NCBI GenBank assembly: GCA_903863935.1
Contig: CAIPDV010000033.1
Span: forward strand, 1-43,993
Reading direction: 5' to 3'
DNA from: an uncultured Bacteroidota bacterium
Lineage (GTDB): Bacteria; Bacteroidota; Bacteroidia; JABEUT01
Length of the DNA stretch: 43,993 nucleotides
Of this stretch, positions 34,751-43,000 are shown piece by piece (positions within the stretch are counted from its first letter, which is position 1; each line of letters opens with the position of its first letter). A program made the position numbers and the translations under genes. Below the pieces are notes generated by a model. The model searched no databases. It was not told the origin of the DNA and was given only the letters and a program-made list of their open reading frames with translations.

Positions 34751-35218
34751 ATGAAAAGCAGTATTTCAATTATAACCGTATCGTTGATGGTATTTTTCTT
34801 CTTTAGTTGTAACAACGAAAAGCAAGCTGATAATGCATCATCTGCGGCACCTTCAACAACGAAAAAAGATTCGGCGGCCGATAAAGGGATTGGTAAGTTT
34901 ACCAACATCCGTCTTACCCATCCATTAGATGACAGCATGGTTGTCCGCGGAAAAAACATTTACGATTCCAAATGCATGTCATGCCATAAGCTAAGCGACG
35001 AAAAGTTGGTTGGCCCGGGATGGAAAGGCGTTACTGATCGCAGGACCGCTGAATGGGTTATGAACTTTATTACCAATACCAACGTTATGTTGGACAGCGA
35101 CTTGGTTGCCCAGCAATTAATGGTTACCTGCGTTGCCCGTATGCCTAACCAAAACTTAGGTGATGACCAAGCCCGAGCCGTGCTGGAATACATGCGTAAG
35201 AACGACGGGAAAAATTAG
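34751..35218 (+). CDS. Cytochrome c lipoprotein of the type linked to clade II nos clusters
   Basis: The frame is open from 34724, but the ATG at 34751 gives a clean lipoprotein signal (MKSSISIITVSLMVFFFFSC, Cys20), so I use it. A Ser/Ala/Lys linker leads to the heme domain CMSCHK (Cys75, Cys78, His79). The run LVGPGWKGVTDRRTAEWVM follows, with likely axial Met131 in ARMPNQNL and the C-terminal helix DDQARAVLEYMRK. From memory this pattern resembles the small cytochromes next to nosZ in Bacteroidota, which pass electrons to nitrous-oxide reductase. No nosZ is in the window. An extra Cys127 lies four residues before the Met. Confidence 0.87.
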   Translation: MKSSISIITVSLMVFFFFSCNNEKQADNASSAAPSTTKKDSAADKGIGKFTNIRLTHPLDDSMVVRGKNIYDSKCMSCHKLSDEKLVGPGWKGVTDRRTAEWVMNFITNTNVMLDSDLVAQQLMVTCVARMPNQNLGDDQARAVLEYMRKNDGKN

Positions 35219-35261
35219 TAAAATTAGAGGTGCCCCTGGCATCCGTTCCCCCTTATAGATT

Positions 35262-35289
35262 AAGGTGTGTCTTTGACGCACCTTTTTTT
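35262..35289 (+). terminator. Intrinsic terminator after the cytochrome pair
   Basis: AAGGTGTGTC (35262-35271) and GACGCACCTT (35275-35284) pair with one G-T wobble around loop TTT, followed by a seven-T run. It resembles the terminator at 32717 in its GGTG...CACC core. Confidence 0.85.
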
Positions 35290-35347
35290 GTTTCCCTCAA
35301 TCCGCCTATCTTAGCAATCCCCAATCCAAGATTTTTTACACTAAAAA

Positions 35348-36721
35348 GTGCTTAAGAAAATATTGCATACTATTAAGTTGTCTCTGAATGGAGTTGAGCA
35401 AGATTATACTATCGGTAGCATCCGCATGGCTGTAATTCTGCTTGCCATTCCTATGATTTTAGAATTGAGTTTGGAGAGTGTATTCGCGTTGGTTGATATG
35501 TTTTTCGTTGGTAAACTGGGGCAAAATGCTATTGCAACCGTGGGTCTTACTGAATCTGTTATTACACTTATTTACTCCATTGCAATTGGATTAAGCACAG
35601 CAACAACAGCGATTGTTGCGCGAAGAATTGGAGAAAAGAATCCTGAGAATGCAGCAGTTGCAGGGGCACAATCGCTCATTATTTGCTTTTGCGTTACTAT
35701 CTTTATTACAACATTGGGCGTAGTATTTGCGCCTAACATTCTTTCCCTCATGGGAGCCAACAACACTGTTGTTCGTGACGGAGCCATATTCACCCGAATC
35801 ATGTTTGGAGGAAGCATGGCCATTATGCTTTTGTTTTTAATCAACGGCATTTTTCGCGGGGCGGGCGATGCGGCTATTGCTATGAAAAGTTTGTGGATTG
35901 CGAGTGGAGTCAATATCATTCTATGCCCCATATTTATTCACTTATTTGGATTGAAAGGAGCCGCTATAGCAACCGTTATCGGCAGAAGTTCTGGTGTGCT
36001 TTACCAGAGTTTCCGTTTATTTAATGGCAAAGGAATTATTAAATTTAAGTTGCATCATTTTACTTTTAAGACTGACGTTATTAAATCGATAATTAAAATC
36101 GGTTGGCCTGCTACCTTACAATTCATTATTGCGAGTGGCAGCTGGATTGCATTAATGAGATTGGTCGCACAAACAGGTGGCACGGCTGCATCGGCGGGAT
36201 ACCAAATTGCAATCCGAAATGTGGTATTTTTTATTCTCCCCGCTTGGGGATTGAGCAATGCGGCAGCAACTTTAGTCGGACAAAACCTGGGTGCAAAACA
36301 TATTGACCGTGCAGAACAAAGCGCAATGTTGACCACTAAATACAATATCATTTTTATGAGTTTTGTAATGGTGTTGTTTCTGGTTTTTGCCCATCCTATA
36401 GTGAGCTTTTTTACTGATGACCCTGCCATTGCAAGCTATGCTGCCCAATCATTACGCATCTTTGGTTCGGGCTATATTTTTTATGGTATTGGCATGACCA
36501 TGACTCAAGCGTTAAATGGTGCAGGAGATACCAGAACACCTACTTTAATTAACTTTTTTTGCTTTTGGGTATTTCAAATACCACTTGCTTATTTTTTAGC
36601 CAAAGGTTTAGATTTGAAAGCCACGGGAGCCTTTCTGGCAACACCGATTGCAGAAACATTCGTAGCACTAATTGCCTTGTATTATTTTAAGAAAGGCAAG
36701 TGGAAGGTGGTGAAGGTGTAG
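35348..36721 (+). CDS. MATE family efflux transporter
   Basis: The 457-residue protein has about twelve helices in two related halves, the MATE layout. Typical segments include PMILELSLESVFALVDMFFVGKLG, IFRGAGDAAIAMKSL and, in the second half, MTQALNGAGDTRTPTLINFF. These proteins export cationic or other drugs and metabolites using sodium or proton gradients; the substrate is unknown. The start is a GTG at 35348 (GTGCTTAAGAAA); the next in-frame ATG is near codon 27 and would remove conserved N-terminal sequence. Preceded by a strong terminator, so separately transcribed; it converges with the HNH-type gene. Confidence 0.94.
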   Translation: MLKKILHTIKLSLNGVEQDYTIGSIRMAVILLAIPMILELSLESVFALVDMFFVGKLGQNAIATVGLTESVITLIYSIAIGLSTATTAIVARRIGEKNPENAAVAGAQSLIICFCVTIFITTLGVVFAPNILSLMGANNTVVRDGAIFTRIMFGGSMAIMLLFLINGIFRGAGDAAIAMKSLWIASGVNIILCPIFIHLFGLKGAAIATVIGRSSGVLYQSFRLFNGKGIIKFKLHHFTFKTDVIKSIIKIGWPATLQFIIASGSWIALMRLVAQTGGTAASAGYQIAIRNVVFFILPAWGLSNAAATLVGQNLGAKHIDRAEQSAMLTTKYNIIFMSFVMVLFLVFAHPIVSFFTDDPAIASYAAQSLRIFGSGYIFYGIGMTMTQALNGAGDTRTPTLINFFCFWVFQIPLAYFLAKGLDLKATGAFLATPIAETFVALIALYYFKKGKWKVVKV

Positions 36722-36753
36722 ACTCAAAAAACGCTAGGTTGAAAGGCACAAAC

Positions 36754-37521
36754 CTAATCATGAATGCATTTAAGAAATATGTCAATTTCTGTAATGCTTC
36801 TAATATTGATTGGTGGAAATCTAAAATATGAACCCTTGGCAGACCTACTTTTTCTTAAATAATTATGTATTACTAGGTCCCAACTTCGACTAATCGGAAT
36901 TCCAAAAACATGCCCTAAAAATTCAAATTCAAAAAAACCTGGCTCTTCAACTAAATAAGGATAATGCCTTTTATCAAAACTAAACTCAGGCTTAATCATT
37001 GGTTTTAAAGTAGTAATAAAAGGTAATAATCTGTAATAATAATATACTGGAGGATCTCCTAAATCAAACCGGGCAAATTCACGAATAAAGTCGAATTCTG
37101 AATTATGTCCATTGCCGAATTGTCTTTCGGATTCTTCTAAAAACATTTTATATAATCCTTTCTTAAATTGGCGACAAAACGATTGCTGAAAGCCTGGTAA
37201 ATATTTAAAAGCAGGCTTTGTTGAAATAGATAATTTTTCGATATTTATTTGAAAGTAAAACGATTTAACCCTTGCAAGTTCCTTTGATTTCCCAATTTGT
37301 TTAAAGGCTAGTAAAAAACGGATATATGAAGCATAAAATGTTTCTTTTATAGCAAGGTCTATTTCTGCGTTTCGATTTTGTTTTGCTCCAAAATACGTGT
37401 TGCAGGGATCACAGACATTTTCACAAATAAAACTTCCCCCCAGACTCTCCGGAATAGTATGGGCTAGGTTCAGAAATGTTGTATTCAATTCTGTTTTTGA
37501 ACACCAAAGACACTTTTTCAT
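36754..37521 (-). CDS. HNH endonuclease-like protein
   Basis: The 255-residue protein starts with a compact HNH/zinc module: CLWC (Cys4, Cys7), then AHTIPESLGG with His21, CDPC (Cys37, Cys40) and Asn41 in CNTYFG. This is the HNH_5-type arrangement, in which two CxxC pairs hold zinc and His/Asn line the nuclease site. The remaining 200 residues are mixed, with aromatic-rich stretches such as YFQINIEK and YYYYRLLPF, and match no family I know. Single genes like this are often linked to defence or mobile DNA, but no partner gene is adjacent. No promoter box was seen. Nuclease activity is inferred from the motif. Confidence 0.75.
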   Translation of the reverse strand: MKKCLWCSKTELNTTFLNLAHTIPESLGGSFICENVCDPCNTYFGAKQNRNAEIDLAIKETFYASYIRFLLAFKQIGKSKELARVKSFYFQINIEKLSISTKPAFKYLPGFQQSFCRQFKKGLYKMFLEESERQFGNGHNSEFDFIREFARFDLGDPPVYYYYRLLPFITTLKPMIKPEFSFDKRHYPYLVEEPGFFEFEFLGHVFGIPISRSWDLVIHNYLRKSRSAKGSYFRFPPINIRSITEIDIFLKCIHD

Positions 37522-37582
37522 TCCTAATTCCTAATTATTAATTCTTATTTACCCCCTACTCCTCCAAATAATCCAAACCTCC

Positions 37583-38815
37583 TTATTTATCCTCCTTCCC
37601 ATCGGCATATTCAATCAGCTTATCAATTGCCGCAAATACGCCATTATCCTTATCAAAAATTTTAGTGAAAGTTTCTTTTGCTTTCAGGCAGTAGTCTTTT
37701 GCTATTTTTTTATCGTAGCTTAAATAGGTACGTGCCAGATAAAAATATAAAGAGCCTTGTACCTTATCATTGCCTGTATACAATGGTATTTGCGCTTTAT
37801 AAAAAGCAATCACTTCAAACCCCTGAATGGAGTCGGAATAAATTTGGTAAAGGTCATTATAAATTGTAGGGTTTCCCGGTCCAAGTGCAAAAAATGTTTT
37901 TAGCAACTCCTTTCTCTTAGGATTATGAGTAACAACATAAATATTTAGCAACGATTTAATATTATAATAATTCCCTGTATCTGTTCTGTTTGCCATTTCG
38001 TAATATCTCACAGAGTTGGCTGTATCATTCTTCTCTCCATAAATTTCTCCTATCATCCTTTCTGCATCACCCTTTAGTGATAGATCTTTGTATTCATCAT
38101 CTGCAATTTTGGCGTACATAATAGCTGTATCGCGGCTGTCGCATAATAAATATGCATATCCCAAATTATAGGTAGCATCGGTATAATCCTTATTCATGGT
38201 ATGTGATTTGAGCAAATATGTAATAGCTTTTCTATAAGCCTTGTCATCTTGTATCAAATAAACCGCTACTCTGAAATAAGCATGATAGTCGGCAGCATCA
38301 TGGTCAATAGCCATCTGGTAATTATTCCTTATTAAATCATTTAAACTATCCTCCCCAATAAGCCAATTACTACCGTAATGGTTATGTGCACTTTCGTAAA
38401 AATCCCCCAGCCCTTCATACAGTTTGTAATTGGTAGGATATTTTTTTATCAGTTTATTCAGGATTTTATCGGGCTCAAATACTACCATACTCGAGGTGCC
38501 TTCCTTACCACGATAATCTTCAATATTTTCATCTTCTTTAATGTCCATAAGTGAAAACATTTGATGCGAAATGCTTGTAACAAAATAATTCAGAAGAATA
38601 TCTTCCTTCAGTAATACAATGTCAGGTTTTGCATTACCGGTATCAGCTTCTTCAAGCAATTGAAAAGCGGAATAATACTTTTTGTGTTCAACAAGGTTTT
38701 TTGCCTTTTTTATGGTTTCGTTATCGCCAGCCGGATTTGAATTCTTCGCTAAAGAATTTCCTTTACAAGCCAACACACTCAAAAGAATTGATAAAGAAAC
38801 AAGATAGACGCGCAT
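37583..38815 (-). CDS. TPR-repeat lipoprotein
   Basis: The 410-residue protein has a lipoprotein signal with lipobox VLAC (Cys17). The body is alpha-helical with several tetratricopeptide-like repeats, for example YTDATYNLGYAYLLCDSRDT, SVRYYEMANRTDTGNYY and QGSLYFYLARTYLSYDKK. TPR arrays act as protein-binding scaffolds; the partner and role are unknown. It is probably anchored in the outer or inner membrane facing the periplasm. It stands between the MFS transporter and the HNH gene with gaps of about 60 bases on each side. Confidence 0.82.
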   Translation of the reverse strand: MRVYLVSLSILLSVLACKGNSLAKNSNPAGDNETIKKAKNLVEHKKYYSAFQLLEEADTGNAKPDIVLLKEDILLNYFVTSISHQMFSLMDIKEDENIEDYRGKEGTSSMVVFEPDKILNKLIKKYPTNYKLYEGLGDFYESAHNHYGSNWLIGEDSLNDLIRNNYQMAIDHDAADYHAYFRVAVYLIQDDKAYRKAITYLLKSHTMNKDYTDATYNLGYAYLLCDSRDTAIMYAKIADDEYKDLSLKGDAERMIGEIYGEKNDTANSVRYYEMANRTDTGNYYNIKSLLNIYVVTHNPKRKELLKTFFALGPGNPTIYNDLYQIYSDSIQGFEVIAFYKAQIPLYTGNDKVQGSLYFYLARTYLSYDKKIAKDYCLKAKETFTKIFDKDNGVFAAIDKLIEYADGKEDK

Positions 38816-38876
38816 GATGAATTTTTATAGATTGAAATTCAACGCAATATAATTATTTTTCCTTTTTCAGGAGAAT

Positions 38877-40121
38877 TTACTCCTCCACATAATCCAAACT
38901 CTTACCAAATGTCTCGCTTAATTTATATAGCGAGAAAAGGGAAAGCAGGATGCAGAAAACACCAATAATTAAAGCGGCATTCCACATTCCTAAAGAGGAT
39001 GATTTCATATCCTTAAACCAAAGTGTAAGCAAAGTAACCGAGCCTCGCACAAAGTTGGGTACAGTGGTGGTAACGGTAGCCCGCATATTGGTTCCAAACT
39101 GTTCGGAAGCAACGGTGACAAAGACAGTCCAATAGCCCTGAGATATCCCCAGGAAAAATATAATCAGGTAAAACATGATGGAGGTGAATCCGAATGCAAA
39201 AAAGTAGCACGAAGTGAATACAATTAAAGTAGCCAAGGCAAACCACAAAGCTTTTTTCCGCGAATGCAAATACTGGCTTAACATGCTCCATATTAGGCTG
39301 CCTATGGATGCACCTGTATAATGATACATGATAGCGGTACCGGGGTCAATCGTTCCTTGAATATGAAAAACCGATTGGGCAAACTCAGCAGAGTAGAAGA
39401 TTAGAATTCCAATAATAAACCAGACAGGCAGCCCTAGTAATATACAATAGAGATACTTGAAGAAGTTCTTCCTGGAAGTGAAGAGTTTTAGAAAGTTGCC
39501 TTTTTTAACTGCGCTTTCTTTAAGCTTATTAAACATTCCTGATTCGCTGACAAAAATCCGAAGTGCCAATAACAACAAGCCCAAAACCCCGCCTACCAGA
39601 TATGCACTTTGCCAATCAAAAGTCTTAGCTACTATATTAGCGACCACCGCACCCAAGACTCCTACCCCACCTACTATCATAGTACCGTAAGTTCTTTTCT
39701 CTTTCGACATGATTTCGGCTACAAGGGTAATTCCTACCCCCAGTTCACCCGCCAATCCCAGTCCGGCAATAAACCGTAAAACTGCATACTGGGTTAGGTT
39801 ATGTACATAAGCATTCGCAATATTTGCAATGGAATACAGTAAAATTGTAGCAAAAAGAACTGATAGCCTTCCTTTTTTGTCGCCCAATACCCCCCCAATT
39901 ATACCTCCGATAAGCATTCCATACATTTGCATATTGAATATGAAAATGCCGTTATTCATCAAATCGGCTCCTGTAAAACCCAAGGTTTTCAAACTGGGAG
40001 TCCGTACAACCCCGAATAAAATAAGGTCATAAATATCAACGAAGTAGCCAAGGGCAGCCACTATAACCATAGTATTCAGTGCCCTATGGGTTAGGGTATG
40101 TTCGTTGGAGAGCTTATTCAT
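38877..40121 (-). CDS. MFS transporter, metabolite:proton symporter-like
   Basis: The frame is open from 40169, but the ATG at 40119-40121 (MNKLSNEHTLTHRALNTMVI) puts a normal short polar end before the first helix, giving 414 residues. Twelve helices are visible. The loop 2-3 motif appears as GGVLGDKKGRLSVL, and GLAGELGVGITLVAEIMSKEKR resembles sugar and organic-acid proton symporters of the MFS. The first helix has GYFVDIYDLILFGVVR, typical of that group. Substrate is unknown. The gene diverges from the thiolase operon. Confidence 0.9.
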   Translation of the reverse strand: MNKLSNEHTLTHRALNTMVIVAALGYFVDIYDLILFGVVRTPSLKTLGFTGADLMNNGIFIFNMQMYGMLIGGIIGGVLGDKKGRLSVLFATILLYSIANIANAYVHNLTQYAVLRFIAGLGLAGELGVGITLVAEIMSKEKRTYGTMIVGGVGVLGAVVANIVAKTFDWQSAYLVGGVLGLLLLALRIFVSESGMFNKLKESAVKKGNFLKLFTSRKNFFKYLYCILLGLPVWFIIGILIFYSAEFAQSVFHIQGTIDPGTAIMYHYTGASIGSLIWSMLSQYLHSRKKALWFALATLIVFTSCYFFAFGFTSIMFYLIIFFLGISQGYWTVFVTVASEQFGTNMRATVTTTVPNFVRGSVTLLTLWFKDMKSSSLGMWNAALIIGVFCILLSLFSLYKLSETFGKSLDYVEE

Positions 40122-40182
40122 AGAGTAATGGAGGTATTCAATACGTCTTTTATAGCCCCAAACGTACATAAAAAAGTGGAAA

Positions 40183-40249
40183 GTTGAGAGTTGAGAATTG
40201 AATGTTTGGCAAGAACATACTCAACTCTCGATTTTCAACTCTCAATTCC
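40183..40249. repeat. Interrupted inverted repeat with TTGAGAGTTGA arms
   Basis: TTGAGAGTTGA at 40184-40194 and TCAACTCTCAA at 40235-40245 are perfect 11-bp complements, 40 bases apart. A further TCAACTCTC copy lies at 40221-40229. It occupies the gap between the MFS and thiolase genes. Confidence 0.65.
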
Positions 40250-40260
40250 TGTAAAAGGCT

Positions 40261-40268
40261 TACTTTTG
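40261..40268 (+). promoter_or_regulatory. -7 promoter box for the thiolase operon
   Basis: TACTTTTG matches TAnnTTTG and ends 23 bases before the thiolase ATG at 40292. Confidence 0.45.
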
Positions 40269-40291
40269 GGACATAAATCAAAACAAGAAAT

Positions 40292-41473
40292 ATGTCAAAA
40301 GAAGTTTATATCGTATCGGCAGTCCGCACACCTATTGGTAGTTACGGAGGAGTATTATCGGATGTTCCTGCAACCATGCTGGGAGCAACCGCAATTAAGC
40401 AGGCATTGGCCAAAATAAATCTGGACCCTTCCAACGTGAATGAGGTATTTATGGGCAATGTATTACAAGGCGGTGTTGGACAGGCACCTGCACGCCAGGC
40501 TGCACGTGCAGCAGGCATCCCTGATAATGTGCCATGCACAACTGTAAATAAAGTTTGCGCTTCGGGTATGAAATCTATCATGTGGGGAGTGCAAAGCATT
40601 CTGCTTGGTGACGCCGATGTGGTAGTTGCGGGAGGAATGGAAAGCATGTCTATGGCACCCTATTATTTAGATAAAGCCCGCAAAGGCTATCGCATGGGCA
40701 ATGGTACACTTATCGATGGAATGATGTTTGACGGGCTAACTGACCCTTACACCAATACTCCTATGGGGCTTTCAGGGGAGCTTTGCGCTACCGAATGCAA
40801 TATTTCCCGCCAGGAACAAGATGCACATGCAATCACCTCTTATACTCGCTCTGCTGAAGCATGGAAAGCCGGAAAATTCAAAGATGAAGTGGTGCCTGTA
40901 GAAGTGCCACAACGCAAAGGGCCCGCAATCGTAGTAAGTGAAGACGAAGAATATAAAAATGTAAAATTCGATAAAATACCAAGTTTGCAACCGGTGTTCA
41001 AAAAAGACGGTACCGTTACTGCTGCAAATGCATCTACTATTAATGATGGTGCTGCTGCCGTAGTTTTAATGAGCAAAGAAAAAGCAGATGCATTAGGTAT
41101 TAAACCATTGGCAAAAATAATTGGTTATGCCGATGCTGAACAGGCTCCGGAAAAGTTTACAACCACTCCTTCTAAAGCAATGCCAAAAGCGATTGAGAAA
41201 GCGAACTTAAAAATCAGTGACATTGATTATTTTGAAATTAATGAGGCCTTTTCAGTGGTGGCGATTGCTAATAGTAAAATATTAAATCTCAATCCGGATA
41301 AGGTGAATGTAAATGGTGGGGCCGTTTCTTTAGGGCATCCACTCGGAGCGTCAGGTGCACGGATTATTGTAACGCTCATCAATGTATTGAAACAAAATAA
41401 TGCAAAATATGGTGCTGCAGGAATCTGCAATGGCGGCGGTGGTGCAAGTGCATTGGTAATTGAAAATTGTTAA
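40292..41473 (+). CDS. Acetyl-CoA C-acyltransferase (thiolase)
   Basis: The 393-residue thiolase has the acyl-carrying Cys89 in NKVCASGMKS, the GHPLGASGAR histidine motif and the CNGGGGAS second cysteine near the C-terminus. It joins two acetyl-CoA molecules or cleaves 3-ketoacyl-CoA, so it serves fatty-acid or ketone-body metabolism. Length and motifs fit the AtoB/PhaA biosynthetic branch as well as FadA, and sequence alone does not decide. The NlpC/P60 gene begins six bases after its stop, so they are likely co-transcribed, and a crotonase lies three genes on. Confidence 0.95.
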   Translation: MSKEVYIVSAVRTPIGSYGGVLSDVPATMLGATAIKQALAKINLDPSNVNEVFMGNVLQGGVGQAPARQAARAAGIPDNVPCTTVNKVCASGMKSIMWGVQSILLGDADVVVAGGMESMSMAPYYLDKARKGYRMGNGTLIDGMMFDGLTDPYTNTPMGLSGELCATECNISRQEQDAHAITSYTRSAEAWKAGKFKDEVVPVEVPQRKGPAIVVSEDEEYKNVKFDKIPSLQPVFKKDGTVTAANASTINDGAAAVVLMSKEKADALGIKPLAKIIGYADAEQAPEKFTTTPSKAMPKAIEKANLKISDIDYFEINEAFSVVAIANSKILNLNPDKVNVNGGAVSLGHPLGASGARIIVTLINVLKQNNAKYGAAGICNGGGGASALVIENC

Positions 41474-41479
41474 TCAGAA

Positions 41480-42262
41480 ATGAATCTTTACGGCTTTTGT
41501 AATTTGAGTGTTGTGCCTTGTCGAAGGGAACCTTCTGACAAGAGCGAAATGACCACGCAATTGTTGTTTGGCGAGCATTTTGAAATACTTGAGGAGCATA
41601 AAAGTTGGGTTTATATTTCTTCGGCAATTGATGGGTATAAAAGTTGGATTGACCGGAAACAATATTTGCCAATAGCCAAAGAAACGTACGACAAACTGAG
41701 TGCTGAAGCCTATTCCCGTTCATCTGACATTGTTGGTATCATAACAGAAACCACGGAAAATATTTCTTTTCCTATAACTATTGGGAGCCGTTTACCCTTC
41801 ATTAAAGGAAAGGATTTTTCTATTGAAAAAAAGAAATTCAGTTTCCAAGGGAGCGTAACAACACCGGGAGCAAAACCAAAACGTGCCAAAATAGTGGAGG
41901 ATGCATTTATTTATCTTAATACACCTTACTTATGGGGAGGCAGAACCCCTTTTGGGATTGACTGCTCAGGGTTTACCCAAATGGTTTATCGTTTAAATGG
42001 TATAAAACTGTTACGGGATGCATCCATGCAAGTGGAACAAGGCGAAACATTAGATTTCCCAGAAGAAGCAAAACCGGGAGACCTAGCTTTCTTTGATAAT
42101 GCTGATGGCGCAATAACCCACGTTGGTATTGTGTTGCCTGATATGCAAATCATTCATTCATCGGGCAAAGTACATATTGACCGACTCGACCATCTGGGTA
42201 TTTTTAACGAGGAGAAAAAAATATACACCCATAATCTGCGGATATTAAAAACATTATTTTAA
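41480..42262 (+). CDS. NlpC/P60 (C40) cysteine peptidase with SH3-like domain
   Basis: The 260-residue protein has an N-terminal SH3-like part (about 1-65; CNLSVVPCRREPSDKSEMTT resembles bacterial SH3b starts). A middle segment follows, then a C-terminal NlpC/P60 domain. The catalytic Cys162 is in GIDCSGFTQM and His214 in AITHVGIV. Such enzymes cut between D-glutamyl and diaminopimelate residues in peptidoglycan stems. No signal peptide is visible, so it may process imported muropeptides in the cytosol, as known for some related enzymes. Its place behind a thiolase and ahead of an FtsE-like ATPase is not explained by function. Confidence 0.92.
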   Translation: MNLYGFCNLSVVPCRREPSDKSEMTTQLLFGEHFEILEEHKSWVYISSAIDGYKSWIDRKQYLPIAKETYDKLSAEAYSRSSDIVGIITETTENISFPITIGSRLPFIKGKDFSIEKKKFSFQGSVTTPGAKPKRAKIVEDAFIYLNTPYLWGGRTPFGIDCSGFTQMVYRLNGIKLLRDASMQVEQGETLDFPEEAKPGDLAFFDNADGAITHVGIVLPDMQIIHSSGKVHIDRLDHLGIFNEEKKIYTHNLRILKTLF

Positions 42263-42288
42263 TTTTACTCCCGACACGCACTTAAATT

Positions 42289-42993
42289 ATGGAGCCAAAC
42301 GTAACTATCAGTCTTAAAAATGTTGCCATTTACCAGGGGGATAACCTTATTCTCAGTCGTGTAAACTTAGAAGTAAAGAAAGGAGAGCATATTTATCTGA
42401 TGGGAAAAACCGGAAGCGGAAAAAGTAGTTTACTTGAAACATTATACGCTGAACTTCCTTTGATGGACGGCGAAGCACACATTGCAGAATACGATTTGAG
42501 CAAAATAAAAAGGAAACAAATTCCGCAATTGAGAAGGAAACTGGGTATTATTTTCCAGGATTTTCAATTGTTGAATGATCGTACTGTTAAGGATAATCTA
42601 CTCTTTGTACTCCATGCCACTGGTTGGAAAGATAAGGAGAAAATGGATGAACGCATAAATGAAGTTCTGGATAAAGTTGGGTTACAAACTAAAGGCTTTA
42701 AAATGCCCCATGAACTTTCAGGTGGCGAACAGCAACGTGTGGCAATAGCACGTTCACTTTTAAATCGCCCTGAAATTATTCTGGCAGACGAGCCCACCGG
42801 TAATCTTGATCCTGAAACTTCGGAAGATATCATTCGGTTATTATCAGGTGTTACTGAAACTGATTGTTCTGTAATTATTGCTACACACAACTTGTCTCTA
42901 GTGCAAAAATTTCCTGCACGGACTTTGCGCTGCGAGAATGGCGAAGTAACCGAAGACAGCGTGCTTTCAGCAGGTTTTATTAACTCCTATTAA
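42289..42993 (+). CDS. ftsE: FtsE-like ABC transporter ATP-binding protein
   Basis: The 234-residue ATPase has Walker [10 protein letters not shown] (39-47), the Q-loop at [14 protein letters not shown], signature [15 protein letters not shown], Walker [14 protein letters not shown] and the switch His in IATHNL. It belongs to the FtsE/LolD/MacB group. FtsE partners FtsX to control cell-wall hydrolases at division, which fits the peptidase next door. LolD would instead partner a permease such as the one at 7501. No ftsX lies beside it. I favour FtsE from its length and the lack of LolD-specific features, with moderate certainty. Confidence 0.82.
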   Translation: MEPNVTISLKNVAIYQGDNLILSRVNLEVKKGEHIYLMGKTGSGKSSLLETLYAELPLMDGEAHIAEYDLSKIKRKQIPQLRRKLGIIFQDFQLLNDRTVKDNLLFVLHATGWKDKEKMDERINEVLDKVGLQTKGFKMPHELSGGEQQRVAIARSLLNRPEIILADEPTGNLDPETSEDIIRLLSGVTETDCSVIIATHNLSLVQKFPARTLRCENGEVTEDSVLSAGFINSY

Positions 42994-43000
42994 TATTTTC

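Noticed and set aside
30580-35218. A nitrous-oxide reduction (nos) cluster
   Set aside because: Only one cytochrome resembles nos-linked ones; no NosZ, NosL or NosDFY coding sequence is in the window.
36733-36755. Terminator between the MATE and HNH genes
   Set aside because: TAGGTT/AACCTA can pair over only about six bases and no T run follows.
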